From contig JAGXRM010000029.1 in the NCBI GenBank assembly GCA_018335855.1, positions 1 to 40,939 of the forward strand: a stretch of DNA of 40,939 nucleotides, given 5' to 3'. Under the pieces are notes generated by a model. That model worked only from the letters and a program-made list of their open reading frames with translations. It made no database searches and was not told the DNA's origin. Shown here piece by piece: positions 24,683-32,916 of this stretch. A program made the position numbers and the translations under genes. The stretch's first letter is position 1; the number at the start of each line of letters is the position of its first letter. This stretch comes from Clostridiales bacterium. GTDB taxonomy: Bacteria > Bacillota > Dethiobacteria > Dethiobacterales > Dethiobacteraceae.

Positions 24683-25864
24683 ATGAACGTTCAACCTGCA
24701 GACCGTATTCGTAAACTACCCCGTTACCTTTTTGCGGAGATTGATAAGAAAGTCCGTGCGGCCTTAGATAAAGGGGTCGATGTCATTAAACTGGGTATCG
24801 GCGATCCCGACCAGCCCACACCGGGTTATATTATTGAAAAAATGATGGAAGAAGTACAGAAGCCGCGGAACCATTCGTATCCCCCCGATGAAGGTTTGAC
24901 GGAATTTAAACAGGCTGTGGCTGATTACTACAAAACCAGACATGGCGTGGACCTGGATCCGCAAAAAGAAGTCTGTGTTCTGTTGGGTTCAAAAGAGGGG
25001 ATTGCTCATATTTCTGCTTGCTTTGTCAACCCCGGTGATGTGAATCTGGTTCCCGACCCGGGCTACCCCGTATACAGCATTGGCACCATGTTTGCCGGTG
25101 GTGAAGTGTACCGGATGCCGCTTTTGGCGGAGAACAATTTTTTGCCCGATTTGGCCGCCATTGATCTCGCTGTGGCAGATAAAGCAAAGCTCATGTTTTT
25201 GAACTATCCCAACAACCCGACCGGTGCGGATGCACCACTGGAGTTTTTTACTGAGGCGGCTGCGTTTGCTGCCAAACATAATGTTATTATCTGCCACGAC
25301 CAGGCTTACAGTGAAATCGCCTATGACGGCTATAAGCCTATTTCCTTACTGGAAGCACCAGGCGGCAAAGATGTTTGTATCGAATTTGGTTCCCTGTCCA
25401 AGACATTTAATATGACCGGCTGGCGCATCGGTTATGCTGTAGGTTGCGCGGAAGTGGTGGAAGTGCTGACCCGCTATAAAACAAATATTGATTCCGGTAC
25501 GTTCAGAGCAATTCAGTACGCCGGCGTGGAAGCGTTCACCAATGGCGAAATGGCATCTTTTAGTGAAAAGATGAGTAATATGTACCAGGAGCGCCGTGAT
25601 GTTGTTGTGGCTGCACTGCGGGAAATGGGCTTTACCATCCGTGTGCCAAAAGCTACTTTCTATGTCTGGGCGCCTATTCCCGAAGGGTTCGCATCATCTA
25701 CCGAATTTGTCAGCTTTATTCTGGAGGAGACAGGTGTGGTTATCACCCCGGGCCGCGGTTTCGGCGAACACGGGGAAGGCTATTTCCGTATTGCACTGAC
25801 GGTGGATGCGAAGCGGATGCAGGAGGCCATGGACCGTATTAGTCAAGCATTGTCAAGCAGGTAG
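24683..25864 (+). CDS. dapL: LL-diaminopimelate aminotransferase
   Basis: This 393-residue PLP aminotransferase makes LL-diaminopimelate directly from tetrahydrodipicolinate and glutamate, bypassing the succinylase or acetylase steps. SLSKTFNMTGWRIG holds the PLP lysine, and NYPNNPTGA and DQAYSEIAYDGY are typical of the DapL/class I fold. Its position between dapF and asd supports DapL over other aminotransferases. The DapL route is known from clostridial Peptococcaceae, Chlamydia, plants and methanogens. The start ATG 24683 follows GGGAGGAATC. Confidence 0.93.
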   Translation: MNVQPADRIRKLPRYLFAEIDKKVRAALDKGVDVIKLGIGDPDQPTPGYIIEKMMEEVQKPRNHSYPPDEGLTEFKQAVADYYKTRHGVDLDPQKEVCVLLGSKEGIAHISACFVNPGDVNLVPDPGYPVYSIGTMFAGGEVYRMPLLAENNFLPDLAAIDLAVADKAKLMFLNYPNNPTGADAPLEFFTEAAAFAAKHNVIICHDQAYSEIAYDGYKPISLLEAPGGKDVCIEFGSLSKTFNMTGWRIGYAVGCAEVVEVLTRYKTNIDSGTFRAIQYAGVEAFTNGEMASFSEKMSNMYQERRDVVVAALREMGFTIRVPKATFYVWAPIPEGFASSTEFVSFILEETGVVITPGRGFGEHGEGYFRIALTVDAKRMQEAMDRISQALSSR

Positions 25865-25885
25865 TGATGAGATGGGGGTAGTGAG

Positions 25886-26923
25886 TTGAAAAAGTATAAT
25901 GTAGCGATTGTTGGGGCTACGGGTATGGTGGGGCAGTCATTGGTTCAAGTGCTTCAGGAACGGAACTTCCCGGTGGGGGATTTGAAGCTGTTGGCTTCGT
26001 CCCGTTCTGTGAACCTGACGATTGAGGTATCGGGTAAGGAGTACCGGGTGGAGGAAGCGAAGCCGGAGGCATTTGAAGGGGTGGATATCGCCTTCTTCAG
26101 TGCCGGGGAAGCGATCAGCCGGGAACTGGCACCGGAGGCGGTGCGCCGCGGTGCGGTGGTCGTTGACAATAGTAACGCGTTTCGGATGGATGAAGGAATG
26201 CCGCTGGTGGTGCCTGAGGTCAATCCTGACGCGTTAGCTGGGCATCAGGGGATTATCGCCAATCCTAACTGTTCTACCATCCAGTTGGTGGTGGCGTTGC
26301 AACCGCTACAGGAAGCGGTTGGTTTAAAGCGTGTGGTTGTGGCTTCCTATCAGGCAGTTTCCGGTGCGGGGAAAGAAGCGGTGGATGAATTGGCCGCTCA
26401 GACTCGGGCTATTTTGGATGGGCGGGACGATTTTCCCCGGGAGCGGTTCCCCCACGGTGGAGCTAAGGTGCAGCACCAAATGGCGTTTAATATGGTGCCG
26501 CAGATTGATGTGCTGACCGAAAACGGGTATTCCAAGGAAGAAATGAAAATTATCCGTGAGACCCGGAAGATTATGGGTTTGCCGGAGTTGAAGATTACAT
26601 CAACCACGGTGCGTGTTCCTGTCTTCAACGGACATTCCGAGGCTGTCAACGTGGAGTTTGAGAAACCCCTTTCTGCGGAAGATGCCCGGGAGTTGTTGCG
26701 CAAGGCGCCGGGTATTATTATTATCGATGATATGGATGAGTTGGCTTATCCCATGCCGGCGGTGCTTGATGGCCGTGATGAAGTTTTCATCGGCAGAATC
26801 CGTGCTGATGAATCCGTAGAAAACGGCCTGAATATGTGGGTTGTTGCGGATAATATCCGCAAAGGTGCTGCAACAAACTCCATTCAAATTGCAGAAACGC
26901 TCATTGCCCGCGGTCAATTGTAG
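25886..26923 (+). CDS. asd: Aspartate-semialdehyde dehydrogenase
   Basis: Asd (345 aa) reduces aspartyl phosphate to aspartate semialdehyde with NADPH. The nucleotide loop VGATGMVGQ is at the N-terminus, the catalytic Cys is in ANPNCSTIQ (about residue 130), and RFPHGGAKVQHQMAFN with PVFNGHSE completes the active site. The start is TTG 25886, with GGGGGT 7 bases upstream; the nearby GTG at 25881 runs straight into a stop. The aspartokinase gene follows 9 bases after the stop, so the substrate-producing enzyme is co-expressed. Confidence 0.96.
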   Translation: MKKYNVAIVGATGMVGQSLVQVLQERNFPVGDLKLLASSRSVNLTIEVSGKEYRVEEAKPEAFEGVDIAFFSAGEAISRELAPEAVRRGAVVVDNSNAFRMDEGMPLVVPEVNPDALAGHQGIIANPNCSTIQLVVALQPLQEAVGLKRVVVASYQAVSGAGKEAVDELAAQTRAILDGRDDFPRERFPHGGAKVQHQMAFNMVPQIDVLTENGYSKEEMKIIRETRKIMGLPELKITSTTVRVPVFNGHSEAVNVEFEKPLSAEDARELLRKAPGIIIIDDMDELAYPMPAVLDGRDEVFIGRIRADESVENGLNMWVVADNIRKGAATNSIQIAETLIARGQL

Positions 26924-26932
26924 GAGGGTGCT

Positions 26933-28192
26933 ATGAAAATTATTGTACAGAAGTTTGGCGGCACATCCGTGGCAAACCTCTCGTTGCGGGAGGAAGTGGT
27001 AAACCGGATCCGGGAAGCCCGGGCAAAAGGGTATAAGCCGGTGGTGGTTGTTTCCGCCATGGGCCGGTCCGGTGACCCGTATGCCACAGATACATTAAAA
27101 GATTTGATGTCATCCACTTGTGCCTGCGGCGACCAGTCTCTGCGGGATATGGATATGATTATGTCCTGTGGGGAAATTATCTCCGCGGTGGTCATGTCTT
27201 CCACGTTGTGTGCTGAGGGGATTGCTTCTCTGGCGCTGACCGGCGGTCAGGCAGGCATGATAACAGACGGTAATTACGGTGACGCCCAGGTAGTGGAGTT
27301 TCAACCGGAGAGGTTATTGGCTCACCTGCGTAATGATGAGGTGGTGGTGGTGGCTGGCTTCCAGGGCATTACTCCCGAGGGAGAGATTAATACCATGGGC
27401 CGGGGTGGCAGTGATACCAGCGCTGTGATTCTGGGCGCCGGCCTGGGCGCGGAGCGGGTGGAGATTTACACCGATGTAAACGGGATTATGACGGCGGACC
27501 CCAAGCTTGTTTCCGATGCTCGTATGATCGACCACCTGACTTATAACGAAGTTTGCCAGCTTGCTTATGAAGGGGCTAAAGTCATTCATCCCAGAGCTGT
27601 GGAAGTGGCCATGCAGCATAATGTATCTTTACTTGTAAAGCATTTGCGTAAGAGTGAAGAAGGTACAGTCATCGACGGTGATGTAACACCTATTGGTGAA
27701 CCACGTTTTTCACAACGGGAAACCAGGGTGATTACCGGGATTGCCCATATGCCCGGCCTTGTTCAGGTGACTGTGGATATGGAGGCCGATGACGCTGATT
27801 TGGAACTGCAAATGTTTAACCAACTGGCCGAATCACGGATATCGATTGATTTAATCTCTATTTTCCCGGAACGCAAGAATTTTACGATTAAAGAAGATAA
27901 CCTCTTTCAGGCGGAGGCAATCATTAAAAAGCTGGGGCTAAAATACTCCATGCAGACAAGCTGTGCCAAAGTCTCTGTGGTGGGATTAGGTATGCGCAAT
28001 CTTCCCGGTGTGATGGCCCGGGTGATTAAAGCACTGAAAGAAAAGAAAATTAGGATTTTACAGACTGGGGATTCGAACATTACCATTTCTCTGCTGATTC
28101 GGGAAGAAGATTTATCAGAAGCCATTCGTACTCTCCATGATCATTTCAGATTGGCGGCTCCTCCCAGTGATGACGAGCGGGTCTTGGCCTAA
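26933..28192 (+). CDS. Aspartate kinase (single chain, two ACT domains)
   Basis: This 419-residue kinase makes aspartyl phosphate, the entry step of the lysine pathway. The N-terminus KIIVQKFGGTSVA binds aspartate/ATP, and GRGGSDTSA and YTDVNGIMTADP complete the catalytic domain. Two ACT domains at about 270-410 (TGIAHMPGLVQVTV and VSVVGLGMRNLPGVMARV) provide feedback control, probably by lysine in view of the operon. Both lysC and dapG names are used for this type, so no symbol is given. It is the last gene of the operon, followed by a hairpin. dapA and dapB must lie elsewhere. Confidence 0.95.
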   Translation: MKIIVQKFGGTSVANLSLREEVVNRIREARAKGYKPVVVVSAMGRSGDPYATDTLKDLMSSTCACGDQSLRDMDMIMSCGEIISAVVMSSTLCAEGIASLALTGGQAGMITDGNYGDAQVVEFQPERLLAHLRNDEVVVVAGFQGITPEGEINTMGRGGSDTSAVILGAGLGAERVEIYTDVNGIMTADPKLVSDARMIDHLTYNEVCQLAYEGAKVIHPRAVEVAMQHNVSLLVKHLRKSEEGTVIDGDVTPIGEPRFSQRETRVITGIAHMPGLVQVTVDMEADDADLELQMFNQLAESRISIDLISIFPERKNFTIKEDNLFQAEAIIKKLGLKYSMQTSCAKVSVVGLGMRNLPGVMARVIKALKEKKIRILQTGDSNITISLLIREEDLSEAIRTLHDHFRLAAPPSDDERVLA

Positions 28193-28214
28193 AGCACTCA
28201 TACCTTCATGTAAA

Positions 28215-28240
28215 AGCCTGCCGGTAATCGCCGGCAGGCT
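28215..28240 (+). terminator. Hairpin ending the lysine operon
   Basis: A perfect 10-bp stem AGCCTGCCGG / CCGGCAGGCT has a 6-base loop, 22 bases after the aspartokinase stop. The tail TTAAATTAAAT is only moderately T-rich. Confidence 0.75.
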
Positions 28241-28269
28241 TAAATTAAATCCGGGTAAGGGCGGATACT

Positions 28270-28323
28270 ATGAGAGAAAAATTATTAGGCTTTTGTAGAG
28301 GCAAAACACTGCCTATTTGTTGA
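28270..28323 (+). other. 17-codon ORF, possible 5' remnant of an interrupted gene
   Basis: ATG 28270 follows GGGTAAGGGCGG and reads MREKLLGFCRGKTLPIC before TGA, overlapping the 3' end of the minus-strand AlbA-type gene. A good ribosome site before such a short frame at the cassette edge would fit a gene cut when the cassette arrived. It may equally be chance. Confidence 0.2.
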
Positions 28324-29470
28324 TAGAGCGGTGTATAGTGACTTTAAAAAGGTTTGCATTTCTTTCATCTTCAAAGTCGATATTTGGATATTCTTTCAGA
28401 GCCCTCCTAATTCCATTGCCTAGTCCACGATAAGGCAGTATCTTTGTTGCAAATGAAGTTAAAATCGGATTCCTGATATTTGAGTTACCACTTTTTATAT
28501 TTTCAACAGTTAAATTATTAGGTAAATGCCCTGGACTTATAATCTCAATACGATCATCAAAGAGGAATATGCGAATAGGCGCTGAAACAAAATAATCCCT
28601 ATGAATGAGTGCGTTGACTACTAATTCCTCTAATGTAACCTTAGGAATTTCAAGCTCACCGAGAGAGTTTACATTCCGCCCATTCTGTAGGCGACCAATA
28701 TTACGAGTGATAAAACTCATCACTCGTGTAAACACATCTTTCAGCGAGCCCGCTATATCTTCGCTATCACGATATTCAGAAGAATGAATATTATTTCCGG
28801 GGTAAGAAACACACTTGACTATAAATACCGGCAATCGAAGCTGTGGAGTTTTTGTAAACAGCAAGGCTCCGGCAACATTAAGGATGCCGTTATTCATTAG
28901 ATTCATATTTTCCAAGATAGTTGGTAAAGGAAGTTCTTGGGCTTCAAGTTCCTCTTCATATTGTTTACGGAAAAATTCGCGAAAGTAATCCAAATCAAGA
29001 TCAGCAACCGTTAACCCATTTGCCGGGATTTGGTCGCCGTGTATTAGCCCGGAGCTTTGAAACATCCTCTGAATTTCTTCTCTCGATGTCACTTTACGTT
29101 TATCCGCTCCACTTTTGACCCAGATTGCACCGCTATTGTCCATATAGGGTTTACTGATACCTGGATGAATAGTAACAACCATAACTAACCCGTCAGGCAT
29201 TTCTACATTCTCGGTTTGTGGATTGATGGGAGGACGAACTGACTGAGATGCAGTATTAGAAACAAGCGTATTAAGCCTTCCTAAATCAGCGCGTGTTAAT
29301 CCTGCAATATTTCCGTCATTAGTAATACCTATGAAAATTCGGCCACCGCTTGCATTACTGAACGCGACCATTTCAGCAGCTAAGGCGTTTTCATTGTTGA
29401 TATTTGCCTTAAACTGGTTTCTGCCGTCTTCTTCACGACCAATTATTTTTATTAGTTCCGTGGGTTCCAT
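28313..29470 (-). CDS. AlbA_2 (Schlafen-like) DNA/RNA-binding protein with C-terminal HATPase domain
   Basis: The product is 385 residues. The N-terminal about 120 residues form the AlbA_2 domain (NQFKANINNENALAAEMVAF, NASGGRIFIGITNDG, WVKSGADKR), found in transcription regulators, Schlafen proteins and many defence genes. Residues about 270-370 are a GHKL-type ATPase (EELVVNALIHRDY, IEIISPGHLP, YRGLGNGIRRAL). The middle is a RecG-like linker. Proteins of this layout are often labelled 'ATP-dependent DNA helicase RecG-related', but no helicase motifs are present. It overlaps the upstream PHP-ATPase gene by 19 bases, so the two act as one unit. The role is probably sensor or regulator in a defence module (inference). 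It is AT-richer than its neighbours. Confidence 0.88.
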   Translation of the reverse strand: MEPTELIKIIGREEDGRNQFKANINNENALAAEMVAFSNASGGRIFIGITNDGNIAGLTRADLGRLNTLVSNTASQSVRPPINPQTENVEMPDGLVMVVTIHPGISKPYMDNSGAIWVKSGADKRKVTSREEIQRMFQSSGLIHGDQIPANGLTVADLDLDYFREFFRKQYEEELEAQELPLPTILENMNLMNNGILNVAGALLFTKTPQLRLPVFIVKCVSYPGNNIHSSEYRDSEDIAGSLKDVFTRVMSFITRNIGRLQNGRNVNSLGELEIPKVTLEELVVNALIHRDYFVSAPIRIFLFDDRIEIISPGHLPNNLTVENIKSGNSNIRNPILTSFATKILPYRGLGNGIRRALKEYPNIDFEDERNANLFKVTIHRSINK

Positions 29471-32103
29471 ATCTGATAAATCTCCTTCCGCCTGTTAAAT
29501 GCCTCTTCGCCGCCTTCCATAATATTTACAATTTCTTTTTGAATAGTTGGACTATCGATACTACCATTTGTTAACTCGATTTTTTCATTTGAATATTTGC
29601 AGGAATGGATTTGCTCCGCATCCCCAAGAACAGGGAAATTAGCGTTGTGAGTCGCAAAGATAAATTGGGTCTGTACTTTTATGCCTCGAATGAGTTTAAT
29701 GACATCTTCATAGATGGTTTGGTTATCAAGATCGTCTTCGGGTTGATCGATTATAATCACATCATTTTCCCGTTGACTGAGGACAAACAGTATTAATGCG
29801 GAGGCTCTTTGCCCAAGGGAATGTTGTTTTAACTCCTTTTCACGGTATTTAATAGTAAATCGATTCGGCACCTGCCAGGTTAACAGCGCTTTTAGGTTTT
29901 CCATATAGTATTTCTCGAACAGTGCCGCATTAGTACCAGTCTCTTTTTTTGCCTTTTCGAAATCACGAAACATCGCGTTAAAATCAGAAAACTGATTTGC
30001 CAGACTCTGGAAAGTATTTTCTCTAATTCGACTTCCTTTAAACATTTCCTTCATGAAAGTTGTAAATGCTTCTTTATCGCCTTTATAGTCAGCTACAATG
30101 GTTAGAGCCGGCTGATTCTTATTAATTTTATCGAGCTCGGTTTGAATTAATCTAAACTCTTCGTGCCAAAGATCATTCAAAGCTGTCAGTTCACGAATTA
30201 GTTCATCATCAACTGTTGTTTTTTGTAATTGCTGCTTGTCCAGAGCATCCAACATCTGCTTTGAATTGTCAACAATCTTACGAAGTCTCAGGAACTCCTC
30301 TGGTCGTATGGACTGAGTGCCGCTATCTTTTAATTCCTCTGAAAGCTTACGTTCAATATTTGCAAACTCTTCTTTTAATCCTTTCTTTAAGTTTTCAAAT
30401 TCTGCTGCTTTCTTCTTAATGTCTTGGAGATCCTTCTGTCCGGATAATAGTATTTGCTTGTGTGTGTCAAAGTTGGTTTTTAGAGTATCGTAGATTGCAA
30501 AAAAATCACTAAAAAAGATTTTGTTTTGTTTAGAATTGTAGAGTTTCATATTTGCAAAATCGTCTTCGAACTGACTGATTAACTCAGCCAAGGAAGCAAG
30601 ATAGCTATTCAAAAATTCAGTAATCTGTTTAATCTTTCGTTCATCAGCATCAAAATCAACCTGTTTCTGAAGTCTTTCCTCAACTCCATTCTCTCTGAAA
30701 ATTTTTAACCGGAACTCTGCATCCTGTTTTTTTAGTTCATATTCCTTTTTCTGTTCATCAACACTGGATAGTTTTTGTAAACGGTCAACCGTTTGAAAAA
30801 CTCGGGACTTGTAATCTTCAATTCGTCTACGAAGATCAATAAGTTTTTCGCCAACCAGTTTTTCAACCAAGTCTTTTTCAAAGCCTTCCCCGGTACTAGA
30901 AAGATCTTTCTGCCCGAAATAAATTGGCTTATAAAGAATGGTTTCTCGGATTTTCACACCTGGGTACAGATTCCCTTCTGTATAGACATCAGGGGGTTCA
31001 TTGATAATTCGACTAACTTCATACTCTGTGCCATGTCTGTCAACAGCAAGTATTACCGCTTTTCCGCCACTACCGAAAGTATGGCGCACCAGAGACTCTT
31101 TATATTTTTGATCTAGTGACTTTTCACCAAACGGAATGTCTAGCACATACCGAATTGCTTCTAATATAGATGACTTTCCACTACCTCGTATACCAATTAG
31201 AGCATTTAGTTCAGGCGAAAAATTGACCGTTTGGCCATTAAGAACACCACCTTCAAAAGAAATGGCCTTAACATAAGAATGCTTGTAAGTTATTGGCTCT
31301 GTTGAAACCCGATTTTTATAATCCCGCAGAGCGTACTTAACGGCTTCAAATGTAAAGTCGCCTAGCTTAAGGAAACACCTGTTACCTTTACCAATTTCAT
31401 TAATTGATTTGCAGTCAGATCCTTCAACTTCAGCTGGATATCGATCACCTAGCCATCCTTGAACCTTCGAACGGCATACCCCATCATGTTTTTCATGGGT
31501 TCTAACCTTCTGAAATCCAAGAATAACGCGTTTAAAAAACTCGGTTTCGCCAAGTTCCTTTATACGACCGCCCGAAAAGCCTCCCCAAAGCCCATTCTTT
31601 GCTTCAACATGTGCAAATAACATAAAGAAATCTTTTCCAAACTTGTCCAACTCTCTAATAGTATCAATTAAGTCATGGTTAGAGCGAGCATTCTCATTAT
31701 GGTAGTTGAATTGTCCGGCAAAGGTAATATTGAGAAAATTGTTTATATAGTCAGTATTGCCCTGATTAATGAACCAATCATCACTAAATATAACCAGTGT
31801 ATGAATACCACTAGAACCATCTTTTACAGATAGCTCAACACCTGGCAGCAAAAAAATTTCTTCACTAATTGCTTTTTTACGTAAGGTAATAAACTCTTTT
31901 GCGTCAAATTTATTGTGGTTCGTTATAACGCCCACTTTGATGCTAGATTCTTTTAGTTTCTTAATATAATCCTTTAAAAATTGGTTATCTTCATCATTAT
32001 ATTCAAATTCTTTATCTGCTTTTGTGTGTAGATGAAAATCCGCTCTCAGCCAGGTACTTCCATTTTTAAAAACACTATATTTTTTTTGTTTTTCAGTGCT
32101 CAT
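29452..32103 (-). CDS. PHP-domain / SMC-like AAA ATPase (TrlF-like), putative defence protein
   Basis: This 883-residue protein has an N-terminal PHP phosphoesterase/nuclease domain (DFHLHTKAD about residue 22, TNHNKFD about 62, PGVELSV about 90, AHVEAKNG about 165). The usual last PHP motif SDxH reads GSDCKS, so its His is missing. An SMC/RecF-type ATPase follows: Walker A IGIRGSGKSS about 310, a long coiled-coil arm about 420-680, the signature HSLGQRASALILF about 765, Walker B VIIIDQPEDDLDN and the H-loop FATHNAN. It should grip DNA through the coiled coil and cut or signal through the PHP part; this is family-based inference. The start ATG 32103 follows TGGAGGAGC. It forms one transcription unit with the AlbA gene. 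Confidence 0.9.
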   Translation of the reverse strand: MSTEKQKKYSVFKNGSTWLRADFHLHTKADKEFEYNDEDNQFLKDYIKKLKESSIKVGVITNHNKFDAKEFITLRKKAISEEIFLLPGVELSVKDGSSGIHTLVIFSDDWFINQGNTDYINNFLNITFAGQFNYHNENARSNHDLIDTIRELDKFGKDFFMLFAHVEAKNGLWGGFSGGRIKELGETEFFKRVILGFQKVRTHEKHDGVCRSKVQGWLGDRYPAEVEGSDCKSINEIGKGNRCFLKLGDFTFEAVKYALRDYKNRVSTEPITYKHSYVKAISFEGGVLNGQTVNFSPELNALIGIRGSGKSSILEAIRYVLDIPFGEKSLDQKYKESLVRHTFGSGGKAVILAVDRHGTEYEVSRIINEPPDVYTEGNLYPGVKIRETILYKPIYFGQKDLSSTGEGFEKDLVEKLVGEKLIDLRRRIEDYKSRVFQTVDRLQKLSSVDEQKKEYELKKQDAEFRLKIFRENGVEERLQKQVDFDADERKIKQITEFLNSYLASLAELISQFEDDFANMKLYNSKQNKIFFSDFFAIYDTLKTNFDTHKQILLSGQKDLQDIKKKAAEFENLKKGLKEEFANIERKLSEELKDSGTQSIRPEEFLRLRKIVDNSKQMLDALDKQQLQKTTVDDELIRELTALNDLWHEEFRLIQTELDKINKNQPALTIVADYKGDKEAFTTFMKEMFKGSRIRENTFQSLANQFSDFNAMFRDFEKAKKETGTNAALFEKYYMENLKALLTWQVPNRFTIKYREKELKQHSLGQRASALILFVLSQRENDVIIIDQPEDDLDNQTIYEDVIKLIRGIKVQTQFIFATHNANFPVLGDAEQIHSCKYSNEKIELTNGSIDSPTIQKEIVNIMEGGEEAFNRRKEIYQIWNPRN

Positions 32104-32372
32104 AATAGCTCCTCCATTTTTTTGGAATTATCCGCTAGATACTTCAGATATTCTATAACAAAATTGGTAAATCCTTCTTGTACATCTTAAACGTTTTGTG
32201 CATCTATGAATGAAACTATGTTAACATATAAGGCGTAAAGTTTTGTTAGCTAAGAATCCGTCGAAGGTTGCCAACTAATCTTTTAATTCATGTACACCAC
32301 GCTATTATTATATACAAATCAACCATAATTTGCATACATGATTAACTTAACATTTCATAACTGGGAGTATCA

Positions 32373-32470
32373 GTCTAACAAAGCGTTACACAGGAATTAT
32401 GAATAACATACTGTGAAAGTATTAACGATCTAAAAAAGAAACTGTGTAGTCCGCGTAACCTTTGTTAGGT
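32373..32470. repeat. 98-bp imperfect inverted repeat with attC-like ends
   Basis: The left arm GTCTAACAAAGCGTTAC (32373-32389) mirrors the right arm GCGTAACCTTTGTTAGGT (32453-32470). The right arm has extra unpaired bases, and ACAG/CTGTGT extend the pairing inward. The ends match the integron site pattern RYYYAAC...GTTRRRY. It lies in an AT-rich gene-free stretch (32104-32493) upstream of the PHP-ATPase cassette. It may be an attC-type recombination site, a small mobile element or a relic; nothing else was recognised in this gap. Confidence 0.5.
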
Positions 32471-32493
32471 TTTGGCAATAAATAAAATAAGTC

Positions 32494-32522
32494 TTGACAG
32501 TTGCACTGTCTCTGGATAAAAT
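32494..32522 (+). promoter_or_regulatory. Sigma-A promoter of the aromatic amino-acid operon
   Basis: A perfect -35 TTGACA (32494-32499), a 17-base spacer and a -10 TAAAAT (32517-32522) lie just before the T-box leader. Expected transcription start is near 32529. Confidence 0.88.
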
Positions 32523-32529
32523 TAATGCC

Positions 32530-32800
32530 ATACATATGAACGCGATGAAGAGGAATTAGTAGGACGCAGTTTGGATTACAGAGAGCCGGTGGCGCTGCAA
32601 ACCGGTATCCGTGCGGGCTGAAATTACACCTCTAAGCGGCGGACCGAACGGTAACAAGTAGGCTCCGACGGATTCCCACCGTTATCCCGGGAAGGGGCAT
32701 AATCCTGCTAAGCGGGCCGTGCCTTGTGAGTGGGTCGTCATGGCCAAATTGGGTGGTACCGCGGATATAATCCGTCCCTTCGGGGGCGGATTTTTTATTT
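32530..32800 (+). promoter_or_regulatory. T-box leader RNA, probably tyrosine-specific
   Basis: Stem I features (AGTA at about 32558, GAGAGCCGGTGGCGCTGC with matching ACCGG), the 14-base T-box core TGGGTGGTACCGCG (32750-32763) and a terminator are in order. The specifier region reads GAAATTACACC. TAC at 32625-32627 followed by A is the most likely specifier codon (Tyr); ATT (Ile) is the main alternative. Uncharged tRNA-Tyr would bind, favour the antiterminator and switch on aroF-tyrA-aroA. tyrA as second gene supports Tyr. Confidence 0.92.
32769..32798 (+). terminator. T-box terminator
   Basis: A 10-bp stem AATCCGTCCC / GGGGCGGATT (one G-T wobble) with TTCG loop is followed by TTTTTATTTTTTTT. 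Its 5' arm competes with pairing to the T-box sequence just upstream. Confidence 0.9.
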
Positions 32801-32819
32801 TTTTTGAGGTGGTGGTTTC

Positions 32820-32909
32820 ATGGACGTTGATTATGATTATTGCCGATACGGTTCTTTATCAGCACATGGTTTAAAATTGAGAGTATGTTTAAAACTAAAG
32901 AAGAGGTGA
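32820..32909 (+). CDS. 29-codon leader ORF rich in tyrosine codons
   Basis: A short frame starts at ATG 32820 after GAGGTGGTGG and ends at TGA 32907, within the ribosome site of aroF. It encodes MDVDYDYCRYGSL at its start, so three of the first ten codons are Tyr. It lies after the T-box terminator and ends 7 bases before the aroF start, so its translation could tune aroF initiation by coupling. No attenuator hairpin is visible after it. Whether it is translated is unknown. Confidence 0.45.
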   Translation: MDVDYDYCRYGSLSAHGLKLRVCLKLKKR

Positions 32910-32916
32910 AAATGAA

